Position numbers and translations under genes: made by a program. DNA of 64,000 bases from Bacteroidota bacterium (GTDB taxonomy: Bacteria > Bacteroidota > Bacteroidia > Flavobacteriales > Flavobacteriaceae). The notes below the pieces were generated by a model. That model made no database searches, had not been told where the DNA came from, and saw nothing but the letters and a program-made list of their open reading frames with translations. Location of the stretch: positions 62,001 through 126,000 of the forward strand of contig JAEYTL010000027.1 of NCBI GenBank assembly GCA_023434025.1, written 5' to 3'. Shown here one piece after another: positions 18,626 to 26,680 of this stretch (position 1 is the stretch's first letter; the number at the start of each line of letters is the position of its first letter).

Positions 18626-19060
18626 ATTTTTCAAAAACAGATTTCTTTTTTTGATAAAATTTGTCAAATACTTTTTCAAAATGATTTTATCAAAGAGAGC
18701 TCCCAAAATTCCAAATGGCGTTTTATATTTCAGGCGATCAATCATTACGGTATATTCATTTTCGGTATGAAAAAAATGTTCATGGTTAAATGACTTAAAG
18801 TGGCCTTCTTCCATTTCATCTGTAAAATAAGCAGATAATTTGAATTTTGTGATTCTGCTTTTATGCAACAGATTTAGTCCAAAATGTTTACCTCTCCAGG
18901 TAACGGTTTCGTTGAGTTCAATTAATCCGGATATTTTTCCGTCTATGGCTTTTTCATTTGATTTGACGGCGGAAAGTTGATGAATATCAATATTTCGGGC
19001 TATGTTGAAAACAATTTCAATCGGAGCTTTTATTCTGGTGGTAAGCATAATTACGGTCAT
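18608..19060 (-). CDS. SRPBCC (START/Bet v1-like) family protein
   Basis: The 150-residue protein has the outline of the SRPBCC fold. It opens with a strand and the helix phrase TTRIKAPIEIVFNIARNIDIH, has mid strands with TVTWRGKHFGLNLLHKSRI and FKSFNHEHFFHTENEYTVMI, and ends with a long helix (FIKKRNLFLKNLIENQ). Members bind hydrophobic ligands or act as cyclases or aromatases. There is no export signal, so it should be cytoplasmic. It is last on the minus strand after the membrane-protein operon but separated by a hairpin, so co-transcription is uncertain. The start may be Met1 or Met5. Confidence 0.75.
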   Translation of the reverse strand: MTVIMLTTRIKAPIEIVFNIARNIDIHQLSAVKSNEKAIDGKISGLIELNETVTWRGKHFGLNLLHKSRITKFKLSAYFTDEMEEGHFKSFNHEHFFHTENEYTVMIDRLKYKTPFGILGALFDKIILKKYLTNFIKKRNLFLKNLIENQ

Positions 19061-19087
19061 GTTTTTGATTTTTTTAAACTATATCAA

Positions 19088-19126
19088 TTTACACCTGACA
19101 AGTTTTAAAAACCTGTCAGGTGTAAA
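19088..19126. terminator. Inverted repeat with CCTGACA/TGTCAGG core (possible terminator)
   Basis: TTTACACCTGACA at 19088-19100 is the exact complement of 19114-19126. The inner bases GTTTT/AAAAC also pair, with one mismatch between the two blocks, giving a stem of about 18 bp. It stands between the stop of the 128-residue membrane gene and the start of the SRPBCC gene, both on the minus strand. Confidence 0.65.
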
Positions 19127-19129
19127 ACA

Positions 19130-19516
19130 CTATCCTCTAAAAACAATTCGTTCTTCTGTTTTAGCTTGGCCGGCTTTTCTTTTTCCTCTGAAAAACAAGT
19201 ATAGGTTGAGAAAGAGCATTAAACCTAAATAGATTGCAAACCCACCTATTTTACTGCTCAATTCTTCGATCATTACCTGATAGGAATTGTTATACAAACT
19301 CATTTCCATAATTTTTAAAGCAAATCCGATGTTGAGCAAATAGAATCCGGTTTCAAATAATTTGTTGGTGGCTTTGGCAATTTCTTCACGCCCCTTAAAG
19401 ATGTCGGTCATATATACTAAACTGTTTTTAAATAAAGTTTTAGATACATAGATTGTCAAAGCAATGGCAACAGGGAGGTAGATGCAGTAGGCCAGAAGTG
19501 TTTTTGAAGTTTCCAT
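19130..19516 (-). CDS. Small integral membrane protein of the GbsR operon (128 aa)
   Basis: Not a family I can name. It has three hydrophobic segments: a long one at the N-terminus (LLAYCIYLPVAIALTIYVS), one near the middle (GFYLLNIGFALKI) and one near the C-terminus (FAIYLGLMLFLNLYLFF), with a basic tail (RGKRKAG). It appears distantly related to its 115-residue neighbour: both have Y-x-L/P at the start, a charged segment with E-E/x-x-K-x-x-NK and then a YLLN(I/L)G motif. It is the last gene of the four-membrane-protein operon, 10 nt after its neighbour. Confidence 0.7.
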   Translation of the reverse strand: METSKTLLAYCIYLPVAIALTIYVSKTLFKNSLVYMTDIFKGREEIAKATNKLFETGFYLLNIGFALKIMEMSLYNNSYQVMIEELSSKIGGFAIYLGLMLFLNLYLFFRGKRKAGQAKTEERIVFRG

Positions 19517-19526
19517 ATTATAAAGA

Positions 19527-19874
19527 TTAATTGATTAATTTTTTAATGTAGTTGGTAATCATAAAAATGTTGAGGTAATGCAGAATTCCAATGATGAAAA
19601 GGATGATTGATGTTTTATAAGCGATGATTCCAATTAACTGATTAGCCGTTTCAATTTTCTCCCAACTCAAAATCGTAATCGCACAGTAGCCAAGGTTCAA
19701 TAAATAATAGCCTAACAGTAAATTTTTATTCACTTTTTTGCACAATTCTTCGTGATTGGGGATTAATTGCGAAACAAATATATTTCCGTTTCTGTACAAA
19801 ATTTGACCTACCACAAAAATGATAATGGCGGTGATGGTTAGGTAAATAAAGTAGGATAGGATGTTGAGGTTCAT
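19527..19874 (-). CDS. Small integral membrane protein of the GbsR operon (115 aa)
   Basis: The 115-residue protein has three hydrophobic segments and shares the pattern KVNKNLLLGYYLLNLGYCAI with ATNKLFETGFYLLNIGFALK in the next gene, so the two look like diverged paralogues. It lies 4 nt after the 146-residue gene. No catalytic residues stand out and the function is unknown. Confidence 0.7.
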   Translation of the reverse strand: MNLNILSYFIYLTITAIIIFVVGQILYRNGNIFVSQLIPNHEELCKKVNKNLLLGYYLLNLGYCAITILSWEKIETANQLIGIIAYKTSIILFIIGILHYLNIFMITNYIKKLIN

Positions 19875-19878
19875 GGTT

Positions 19879-20319
19879 TTACAATTTATAATGACCTATT
19901 AAATTATGAACAAATAAAGCCGAATTCACAATGGTGAAAAGCACAAATAAAGAATTCATTCCATAGCTTCCGAATCTGAATAATTTCCGTTTCGGAATGT
20001 AATACATAGGATAATAAGCAATTTGAGTAGCCACTTTTCCTACCCAATATGCGGCAATTAATCCCGTTAATACGACAGCCAAAGCAGATTGTGCTTTCAA
20101 TTCATTAGTAAATAAGATAGCTATCAATCCAAAAGAAAAGTTTAAACCTTGGATATATCGTCCATACGTTTTAGCAATTTCCTGATTTAAAGGTTTGAGT
20201 TGTTTCACATCATTATACCAATCAAAAACGTTATGTCGGATGTAAGGATAAATTAAAGCGGTAAAGATTTGACCAATTCCGCTGAGAATAATCAACCAGT
20301 TTGGGATAATAATTGTCAT
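19879..20319 (-). CDS. Integral membrane protein of the GbsR operon (146 aa)
   Basis: The 146-residue protein has about four hydrophobic segments (NWLIILSGIGQIFTALIYPY, FSFGLIAILFT, ALAVVLTGLIAAYWVGKVAT, SLFVLFTIVNSALFVHNLIG). A charged loop RHNVFDWYNDVKQLKPLNQE lies after the first, and YYPMYYIPKRKLFRFG after the third. I do not recognise the family. It is separated from the 102-residue gene by only 3 nt, so it is translated from the same message. Confidence 0.7.
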   Translation of the reverse strand: MTIIIPNWLIILSGIGQIFTALIYPYIRHNVFDWYNDVKQLKPLNQEIAKTYGRYIQGLNFSFGLIAILFTNELKAQSALAVVLTGLIAAYWVGKVATQIAYYPMYYIPKRKLFRFGSYGMNSLFVLFTIVNSALFVHNLIGHYKL

Positions 20320-20322
20320 AAT

Positions 20323-20631
20323 TTATTTTTTTTGAGTGTAAACAAGTAATGATAAATAAATGCACAAAATAGGTGGCATTATCCAAAATCCGTCAGAATT
20401 AGTTAGTGAAATTCCTGTAAAAAACAATATCACACCAACTAAATAACTAATGATGAAACTATTTTTCCATTCTTTAAGCCAAAGTATTATCCCAACAATT
20501 ACTTGAATAAATCCGGTCGCCATTGTTGAGACTAAAGCAAACATCAACATTCCGTCATCAAATATTCCTAAAAGAGCTAAAAATAGTGGTATTCCAATTG
20601 CAACGGTATTCATGATTTTTAAATATTTCAT
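20323..20631 (-). CDS. Small integral membrane protein, first membrane gene of the GbsR operon (102 aa)
   Basis: This short protein has four hydrophobic stretches covering nearly its whole length and no recognisable motif. It follows the GbsR-type regulator by 53 nt; that gap contains a 24-bp palindrome identical in its core to one in front of the regulator. It therefore begins the regulated part of the operon. The function is unknown. Confidence 0.7.
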   Translation of the reverse strand: MKYLKIMNTVAIGIPLFLALLGIFDDGMLMFALVSTMATGFIQVIVGIILWLKEWKNSFIISYLVGVILFFTGISLTNSDGFWIMPPILCIYLSLLVYTQKK

Positions 20632-20647
20632 CGCATCTATTGTTTTA

Positions 20648-20671
20648 AACTTTCAGAAAAAAATGAAAGTT
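20648..20671 (-). promoter_or_regulatory. Candidate GbsR/MarR operator, site 1
   Basis: AACTTTCA and TGAAAGTT form perfect 8-bp arms around an 8-nt spacer. The core TTTCAGAAAAAAATGAAA (20651-20668) recurs exactly at 21218-21235. The site stands 17 nt before the start of the first membrane gene, where a bound repressor would block transcription. Confidence 0.6.
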
Positions 20672-20684
20672 ATTATTAAAAAAA

Positions 20685-21188
20685 TTACTTCATTATTTTC
20701 ACAACCAATTTTGCCAGCCAATTGTCTTTGTATTCCGTGATTTTATCCAAAACATTATCCGCTTTCAACACAAAATCATACAATTTAGAAGTTTGATCTA
20801 CAAAATGCTTTTCGGCTGCGGTTCCGTCAGATTCAATTGCCGAAACTTCTTTTAATACTTTTAGGGCTGGTTTAATTTCCCGTTTGCTGCGTTCTCTCGA
20901 AATTTTCACGGCCAATTCGTCTAAATCTTTTTCAGCTGTAAAAAACTCTTTACGTTCGCCGGCTTTGTATTCTTTATACACAATTCCCCAATCCATCAGA
21001 GCTCTCAAATTCATCGAAGCATTTCCGCGTGAAATTTGCAATTCATCCATAATGTCTTCCATTGAAATCGGCTCATGTGAAACCATCAGTAGTGCATGGA
21101 TTTGAGCCATGGTCTTGTTAATTCCCCATTGCGAACCTAAGGCTCCCCAGGTTTGAACGAATTTATTTTTAGCTTCTTTGAATTCCAT
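20685..21188 (-). CDS. GbsR/MarR family transcriptional regulator
   Basis: The 167-residue protein matches the GbsR-like branch of MarR-type winged-helix regulators. It has an N-terminal helix (FVQTWGALGSQWGINKTMAQ), a wHTH segment (PISMEDIMDELQISRGNASM, then NLRALMDWGIVYKE), a charged wing (YKAGERKEFF) and a long C-terminal helical dimerisation region. It leads four small membrane-protein genes on the same strand. Identical palindromes before this gene and before the next one suggest that it represses itself and the membrane genes. Its ligand is unknown. Confidence 0.88.
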   Translation of the reverse strand: MEFKEAKNKFVQTWGALGSQWGINKTMAQIHALLMVSHEPISMEDIMDELQISRGNASMNLRALMDWGIVYKEYKAGERKEFFTAEKDLDELAVKISRERSKREIKPALKVLKEVSAIESDGTAAEKHFVDQTSKLYDFVLKADNVLDKITEYKDNWLAKLVVKIMK

Positions 21189-21217
21189 AGAACAAATATA
21201 TATAAAAATTTTAAAAG

Positions 21218-21235
21218 TTTCAGAAAAAAATGAAA
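21218..21235 (-). promoter_or_regulatory. Candidate GbsR/MarR operator, site 2 (autoregulation)
   Basis: TTTCAGAAAAAAATGAAA here is the same 18-mer as at 20651-20668. It lies 30 nt before the regulator's start codon, and the TTTCA/TGAAA arms form the dyad. Confidence 0.6.
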
Positions 21236-21419
21236 TTATTTTAATTCGTACAAAAATAATTATGAAAAATATATTTAATTAGTTTTTGTATATAAATAAC
21301 AATTATAATTTAACTTTTTTATGATGTATGTGTAAATATAATGGTTAAAGATGATATAGATGCTTTGTTTTGTCTTTAAAGATTTTATTTTTATACTTAT
21401 TAACCAAAATTATTTATTA

Positions 21420-24400
21420 ATGAATTTTACTACTATTTTTAGTTGTTTTCGACAGGTTAAACCGACGTCGAAAAACAACATTTTTTATGCTTTTTGGCTA
21501 TTTATCTTTTTATTTAGCCAAAATGTTATTGGGCAAACAGTATTGATTGATCCCGCAGCAGAGGGAGGTTTTGAAAATGGCTCTACTTTTGAAGCTAATG
21601 GATGGACTCTAGTTGGAGATGTTCCCAACACTTGGGTTGTAGGATCAGCTCCGGGGTGGTTTACCGGTTCTGCCGGAGCTTATGTTTCCAATGACACAGG
21701 CACTTCATGGGCCTACACGAACAACGCTATTAGTCGAGCGTCTTTCTACAGAGATGTAACTTTTCCTGCCGGAACAGAAACAGTTACTTTAAATTTTGAT
21801 TGGAGAGCTAATGGAAATGATACTAACTGGGATAATTTGCTGGTTTATGTGATGGATACAGAAATTGTACCGTCTAATGTAGGGCCAACTACAACCAATA
21901 CAACCACAACCGGTTGGTCTGGTTATACTAATGGAACAACGGGATATTATCTATTACAACGTAATGGTACTAGTGTTCCAACAGAAACGACAAATATAAA
22001 TTATTCATTTACATCGGCACAAATAGCCTATGTTTCAGGTTCAACAAAGCGATTGGTTTTTGTTTGGAAAAACGATGGTTCAGGAGGATCAAATCCACCG
22101 GCTTCGCTGGATAATATTTCATTAAAGATTTTTTCATGTCAAAGACCAACGACACTTACAGCTTCAGATATTACAACCGATAGTGCTGTGTTAGGATGGA
22201 CCAGTGAAGGGACTTTGTTTGATATTGAGTATGGTGTTACAGGATTTACACCATCAGGTAGTCCAACAAGCGTTAACACAACGGGTGTTACTAATTCTTT
22301 TTTATTAGAAAATTTAGATGCCAATACAGTCTATCAGTATTATGTTCGTCAGGATTGTGGAGCAGAAAATGGCGTTAGTGAGTGGGCAGGTCCTTTTTCT
22401 TTTAAAACAACATGTGGTGCGTTAACTGTGCCAACAGCTGTTCAGAATTTTACGGGATATACCGGGGCAGCACCGGCAACACTTGATTGCTGGAGCGAAA
22501 CTGTTGGTAATTTTACGGATGGTTTTTCGGGTAGCACAAGTGCATGGCAGAATCAGAGTTTCAATAACAGCGCAACACATGCCAATGGAACAGCAGCCTA
22601 CATAAATCTTTACGGTAGTGCTTTCGGGGTTAAAAATGACTGGCTCATTTCGCCGGCTATTGATTTAGGAGACGGAACCATTCCATATCAGTTAGAATTT
22701 GATGTTTCGGTTAGACCGTGGACAGAATCGACTCCTCCTGTTCCGGTTGATGATATGGGTGAAAAATTTGTAATGCTTGTTATTTCAACAGATGGAGGAG
22801 TTACATGGTTAGAATCGAACATTATTAAGTATTATAATAACAATGATATACCAAGTGGTTTACCAACTGATGAAGGACGCAGAGATATTTTTTCTCTTGA
22901 CGGTTATACCGGCGTAGTTAAGTTTGCTTATTATGCATTTGCTACTGAAACAACACCTGATTTAAGGTTTTACATTGATAACTGGCGAGTAAATATTGTT
23001 CCTACTTGTGATGTGCCTACAGCACTTACTGCAACAGATTTTACATTAAGCGGAGCTACTTTAGGCTGGACAAGCGACGGAAATAATTTTGATATTGAAT
23101 GGGGGCCGGTTGATTTTGTGCAAGGAGGAGAAGATTCAACTTTGATAACCGGAATAGCGACAAATTCATATGCTGTTACAGTATCTGAGGGAGGAACATA
23201 TCAATTCTATGTTCGTCAGGATTGCGGTGATACAGAAGGAGTAAGTGAATGGGCTGGTCCGTTTAATTTTTATGTACAGAAAGCTGGTGAAGATTGTTCT
23301 GCCCCGATTGTTGTTACAGTTTTACCTTATACTACAACAGATGATACGGCAAATTATGGCGATAACCCAAATATTGAAGGTTCTCCGGGAGCTTCCGGAT
23401 GTGGTTCAACAAACAATTATTTAAATGGGAATGATGTTGTTTATGCATACACTTCAGATTTTGATGGTTTAATTTCAGTAAGTTTAGATCCAACGGCAAT
23501 ATATGCCGGAATCTTTGCCTATGCAGATTGTGCAGAAATCGGAGAAAACTGTATCGGTGGTGCCGTAGCAGGAAATTCGACAAATGAAATTAATTTTGAA
23601 TTGCCGGTGACTAACGGTTCTACCTATTATTTTGTTATTTCTACCTGGGCTACTCCGCAAACAACGGGTTATACGTTAGAGATTTCAAAATTATTATGTC
23701 CTGTTCCAACAGCTTTAACAGCTTCAAATGTAACTGCTGAAAGTGCAGTATTGGCATGGACGTCAGAAGGTACTCTGTTTGATGTGGAGTTTGGAGAAAC
23801 AGGCTTTGAGCCAACCGGAAATCCATCAGATGAAAATACAACGGGAGTTGCTAATCCTTTTACATTAGAAGGATTAACGGCAAACACAACTTATCAATAC
23901 TATGTTCGTCAGGATTGTGGCGAAGAAAACGGAACAAGTGATTGGGCCGGACCGTTTGCATTTACGACAGAGTGTGAAGTGCTTACCGTACCGACCGCTG
24001 TTCAGGATTTTACGGGTTATGCTGATGCAGCACCGGCAACTCTTAGTTGCTGGAGTGAAACCATTGGTAATTTTACAGATGGTTTTTCGGGTAGCACAAG
24101 TGCCTGGCAGGGTCAGAATTATAATAACAGCGGAACGCATGCCAACGGAACAGCTGCCTACATAAATCTTTATGGAAGTACTTTTGGCGGAGGTAAAAGT
24201 GATTGGTTAATTTCTCCAGCCATTGATTTAGGAGATGGAACTGCTTCATATCAGTTAGAATTTGATGTCTCTGTCAGACCATGGACAGAATTGAGTAATC
24301 CAGCCCCTGTTGATAACATGGGAGAAAAATTTGTAAAGCTTGTTATTTCAACAGACGGAGGAGCTACATGGTTGGAATCAAATGTAATAAAGACTTATGA

Positions 24401-25046
24401 TAACAGTGATATACCAAGTGGTTTGCCAGCTGATGAAGGACGCAGAGATGTTTTTAATCTTGATGGTTATACCGGTGTAGTTAAGTTTGCTTATTATGCA
24501 TTTGCTACTGAAACAACTCCTGATTTAAGATTCTATATTGACAATTGGGCTGTTACTGTAAATCCTTGTGCAGATATTCAGGCTCCGGCAGGAGAAACGG
24601 AGCAAACCCTTACCGAAGGACAAACGCTTGCTGATTTGACAGTAACAGGTGAAAACTTAGTTTGGTATTCTGATGAAGCCTTACAAAACCAAATCTCAGC
24701 AACAACTGTAGCAGAGAACGACACAACATATTACGTAACACAAACAATAGGTGGGTGTACCAGCGGTGCTCTTCCTGTTACTGTGGAAGTAACCTTAAGT
24801 GCCGGCAATTTTGATCTGGTTTCGCTAAAAGCATATCCAAATCCAACAAACGATTATTTAACGGTTTCATACAGTAATAACATCACTAGTATTGCCGTAA
24901 TCAATATGCTGGGGCAAACGCTTATGACCAAAAATGTGAATGCAAACACAACCCAAATTGATATGACATCACTTCCAACCGGAAATTACTTTGTAAAAGT
25001 AACCGTAGAGGGAGCTGCAAAAACAATCAAAATTGTGAAAAACTAA
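21420..25046 (+). CDS. Large T9SS-sorted adhesin-like protein with fibronectin III and choice-of-anchor J modules
   Basis: The preferred start is the ATG at 21420, giving about 1208 residues with a long signal peptide ending near VIGQ; an ATG at 21360 would add 20 residues. After an N-terminal choice-of-anchor-like domain (FENGSTFEANGWTL) there are several fibronectin III units with YQYYVRQDCG. Two copies of a cleaved-adhesin/choice-of-anchor J module follow (about 22427-23008 and 23983-24563, with KNDWLISPAIDLGDG or KSDWLISPAIDLGDG). A lipid- or sugar-binding-like insert (SAPIVVTVLPYTTTDDTANY) lies between them. The type A T9SS tail reads LKAYPNPTNDYLTV...GNYFVKV...KIVKN. It is likely a cell-surface protein in adhesion or substrate binding; no protease domain is visible. 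Confidence 0.85.
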   Translation: MNFTTIFSCFRQVKPTSKNNIFYAFWLFIFLFSQNVIGQTVLIDPAAEGGFENGSTFEANGWTLVGDVPNTWVVGSAPGWFTGSAGAYVSNDTGTSWAYTNNAISRASFYRDVTFPAGTETVTLNFDWRANGNDTNWDNLLVYVMDTEIVPSNVGPTTTNTTTTGWSGYTNGTTGYYLLQRNGTSVPTETTNINYSFTSAQIAYVSGSTKRLVFVWKNDGSGGSNPPASLDNISLKIFSCQRPTTLTASDITTDSAVLGWTSEGTLFDIEYGVTGFTPSGSPTSVNTTGVTNSFLLENLDANTVYQYYVRQDCGAENGVSEWAGPFSFKTTCGALTVPTAVQNFTGYTGAAPATLDCWSETVGNFTDGFSGSTSAWQNQSFNNSATHANGTAAYINLYGSAFGVKNDWLISPAIDLGDGTIPYQLEFDVSVRPWTESTPPVPVDDMGEKFVMLVISTDGGVTWLESNIIKYYNNNDIPSGLPTDEGRRDIFSLDGYTGVVKFAYYAFATETTPDLRFYIDNWRVNIVPTCDVPTALTATDFTLSGATLGWTSDGNNFDIEWGPVDFVQGGEDSTLITGIATNSYAVTVSEGGTYQFYVRQDCGDTEGVSEWAGPFNFYVQKAGEDCSAPIVVTVLPYTTTDDTANYGDNPNIEGSPGASGCGSTNNYLNGNDVVYAYTSDFDGLISVSLDPTAIYAGIFAYADCAEIGENCIGGAVAGNSTNEINFELPVTNGSTYYFVISTWATPQTTGYTLEISKLLCPVPTALTASNVTAESAVLAWTSEGTLFDVEFGETGFEPTGNPSDENTTGVANPFTLEGLTANTTYQYYVRQDCGEENGTSDWAGPFAFTTECEVLTVPTAVQDFTGYADAAPATLSCWSETIGNFTDGFSGSTSAWQGQNYNNSGTHANGTAAYINLYGSTFGGGKSDWLISPAIDLGDGTASYQLEFDVSVRPWTELSNPAPVDNMGEKFVKLVISTDGGATWLESNVIKTYDNSDIPSGLPADEGRRDVFNLDGYTGVVKFAYYAFATETTPDLRFYIDNWAVTVNPCADIQAPAGETEQTLTEGQTLADLTVTGENLVWYSDEALQNQISATTVAENDTTYYVTQTIGGCTSGALPVTVEVTLSAGNFDLVSLKAYPNPTNDYLTVSYSNNITSIAVINMLGQTLMTKNVNANTTQIDMTSLPTGNYFVKVTVEGAAKTIKIVKN

Positions 25047-25069
25047 CCGAACGTTTTAAGTTCAATAAA

Positions 25070-25108
25070 AAGAGGCTGTTTCATTCAAGAAGCAGCCTCT
25101 TCGTTTTT
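25070..25108 (+). terminator. Rho-independent terminator after the adhesin gene
   Basis: AAGAGGCTGTTTC (25070-25082) pairs with GAAGCAGCCTCTT (25089-25101), a 13-bp stem with one G-T pair and a 6-nt loop. CGTTTTTAT follows. Confidence 0.85.
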
Positions 25109-25156
25109 ATGTCAAGATATTTTAGGTAATTCGTTTTCAGATAAAGACTAAAAAGT

Positions 25157-25164
25157 TATTTTTG
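25157..25164 (+). promoter_or_regulatory. Candidate -7 promoter element for the antiporter gene
   Basis: TATTTTTG fits TAnnTTTG and lies 16 nt before the ATG, just behind the terminator of the previous gene. No clear -33 element is seen. Confidence 0.35.
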
Positions 25165-25180
25165 TAAAAATTGTTTTTTT

Positions 25181-26452
25181 ATGGAATTATACTATACTTT
25201 TTCGGTTTTAATCGTACTCGCCTCCATCTTTGCTTATCTTAACCTGAGGTTTTTAAAACTTCCCGGAACAATTGGTATCATGACGATAGCCATGCTGGTC
25301 TCCATAGGAGTCCGGCTATTGGGAACCTCTTATTTTCCGCATATTACAAAAGACTTTTTTGAACTTATCAGAAAATTTAATTTTGATGAGATATTAATGG
25401 GAGCCATGTTGAATTTTCTGTTGTTTGCCGGAGCTTTGCATGTAAATATCTCCGATTTACGGCAGCAGAAAATACCGATTATGATCTATTCAACAGTTAG
25501 TGTAATCTTATCGGCTTTGATTATTTCACTGCTTTTGTTCTGGATTGTTCCTTTTTTTGGGATTCAGCTGCCCTATATTATTTGCCTGCTGTTCGGAACG
25601 CTTATTTCTCCAACCGACCCCATTGTGGTGTTGGGGATCTTAAAGCAAGCCAGAGTGCCTAAAAGAATTGAGACCAAAATTGTAGGTGAATCACTGTTCA
25701 ATGACGGTGTTGCGGTAGTAATGTTTGCCGTGGTACTCAAAATGGCAACCGATCCGGAGTTTGATGTTGGTTTTGGTTCCGTCTCGTGGCTGTTTATTAA
25801 AGAAGGTGTTGGAGGAGTAATTTTAGGAGGATTGCTTGGTTTTACTTCTTCCAAAGTACTCAAGAAAATTGACGATTATAAAGTTTCTGTGCTGATCACG
25901 CTTTCCATTGTGATGGGAGGGTTTTTAATTGCCAAAAATTTGCATGTTTCAAGCCCGCTGGCCATGGTGGTTGCCGGATTGATTATTGGAAACTACGGTA
26001 AAAAAGTTGCCATGAGCGAAGTGACCAAAGATTACCTCGAAAAATTCTGGGAGTTGATAGACGAGATACTTAATGCCATTTTATTTTTATTTATCGGTTT
26101 CGAGTTATTACTGCTTCCGGATCTTACAGAACATATACTCATTGGTGTTGTAGCTGTATTTATCGTGTTGTTTGCCAGGGCTTCGGCGATGATTTTACCC
26201 TGGAAATTTTTCGATTTTTTCAAGTTTTTCGGGATCAGATCGGCTTATACGAAGGGATCCCTGATTGTGATGGTTTGGGGCGGAATCCGGGGAGGTGTTT
26301 CCATTGCGTTAGTGCTTTCCATGCCCGAAGGGCCACATAAGGAACTTCTGCTGGAAATCACCTATATTGTTGTGATGTTCTCCATACTCGTGCAAGGATT
26401 AACTGTCGGTAAGTTGGCGAACCGGATTTTCGGAAAGAAAAAACTGGCCTGA
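25181..26452 (+). CDS. Cation:proton antiporter of the CPA1 (NhaP-like) family
   Basis: The 423-residue protein has about 12-13 membrane segments. It carries the CPA1 core motifs: FGTLISPTDPIVVLGILKQA (unwound helix TDP), VGESLFNDGVAVVMF (ND pair binding the ion) and, near the end, MVWGGIRGGVSIALVLSMP (GGxRG). It exchanges Na+ or another monovalent cation for H+ across the inner membrane; ion choice cannot be read from sequence. There is no long C-terminal cytoplasmic regulatory domain. Confidence 0.92.
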   Translation: MELYYTFSVLIVLASIFAYLNLRFLKLPGTIGIMTIAMLVSIGVRLLGTSYFPHITKDFFELIRKFNFDEILMGAMLNFLLFAGALHVNISDLRQQKIPIMIYSTVSVILSALIISLLLFWIVPFFGIQLPYIICLLFGTLISPTDPIVVLGILKQARVPKRIETKIVGESLFNDGVAVVMFAVVLKMATDPEFDVGFGSVSWLFIKEGVGGVILGGLLGFTSSKVLKKIDDYKVSVLITLSIVMGGFLIAKNLHVSSPLAMVVAGLIIGNYGKKVAMSEVTKDYLEKFWELIDEILNAILFLFIGFELLLLPDLTEHILIGVVAVFIVLFARASAMILPWKFFDFFKFFGIRSAYTKGSLIVMVWGGIRGGVSIALVLSMPEGPHKELLLEITYIVVMFSILVQGLTVGKLANRIFGKKKLA

Positions 26453-26475
26453 TTATTTTGGCTGTAAACAGGGTC

Positions 26476-26640
26476 TGGGCGTTCCCCTCCGTAAACTACG
26501 GGTCAGGCTTTTCGATACAAGTCCTCGCAAAAAATGCCATTTTCTGCAACCCAAAAAGAGCTTCCGCTGGTCGCTTTTTTGGCTTAAGAAAATTGGCATT
26601 TTTTTGCTGTGGGCTTTCCACTTCAATCCTTAACGCAAAA
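26476..26640 (+). repeat. Structured intergenic element with nested hairpins (repeat family or ncRNA-like)
   Basis: The element fills the gap between the convergent antiporter and M3-peptidase genes. GCGTT (26479-26483) and AACGC (26632-26636) are complementary ends. Inside are a short stem (CCGTA-AAC-TACGG, 26489-26501) and a long imperfect hairpin (26527-26607) whose arms, GCAAAAAATGCCA... and ...TGGCATTTTTTTGC, pair over about 19 bp. A second inner stem is made of CCAAAAAGAGC and GCTTTTTTGG. The flanks GGGTCAGGCTTTTCG and CTTCAATCCTTAACGC are non-coding in character. From memory, similar sequences recur between genes in many Flavobacteriia, but I could not search. A 64-codon frame runs through it and is probably not a gene. 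Confidence 0.55.
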
Positions 26641-26680
26641 CGTGCTAAATAAAAATCACCAATCATCAAGTTGGACCTAA

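Noticed and set aside
26458..26652. 64-codon plus-strand frame over the structured element
   Set aside because: The frame coincides with nested hairpins and repeat-like flanks, has no domain resemblance and starts with a poor codon context. The structure explains the sequence better than coding does.
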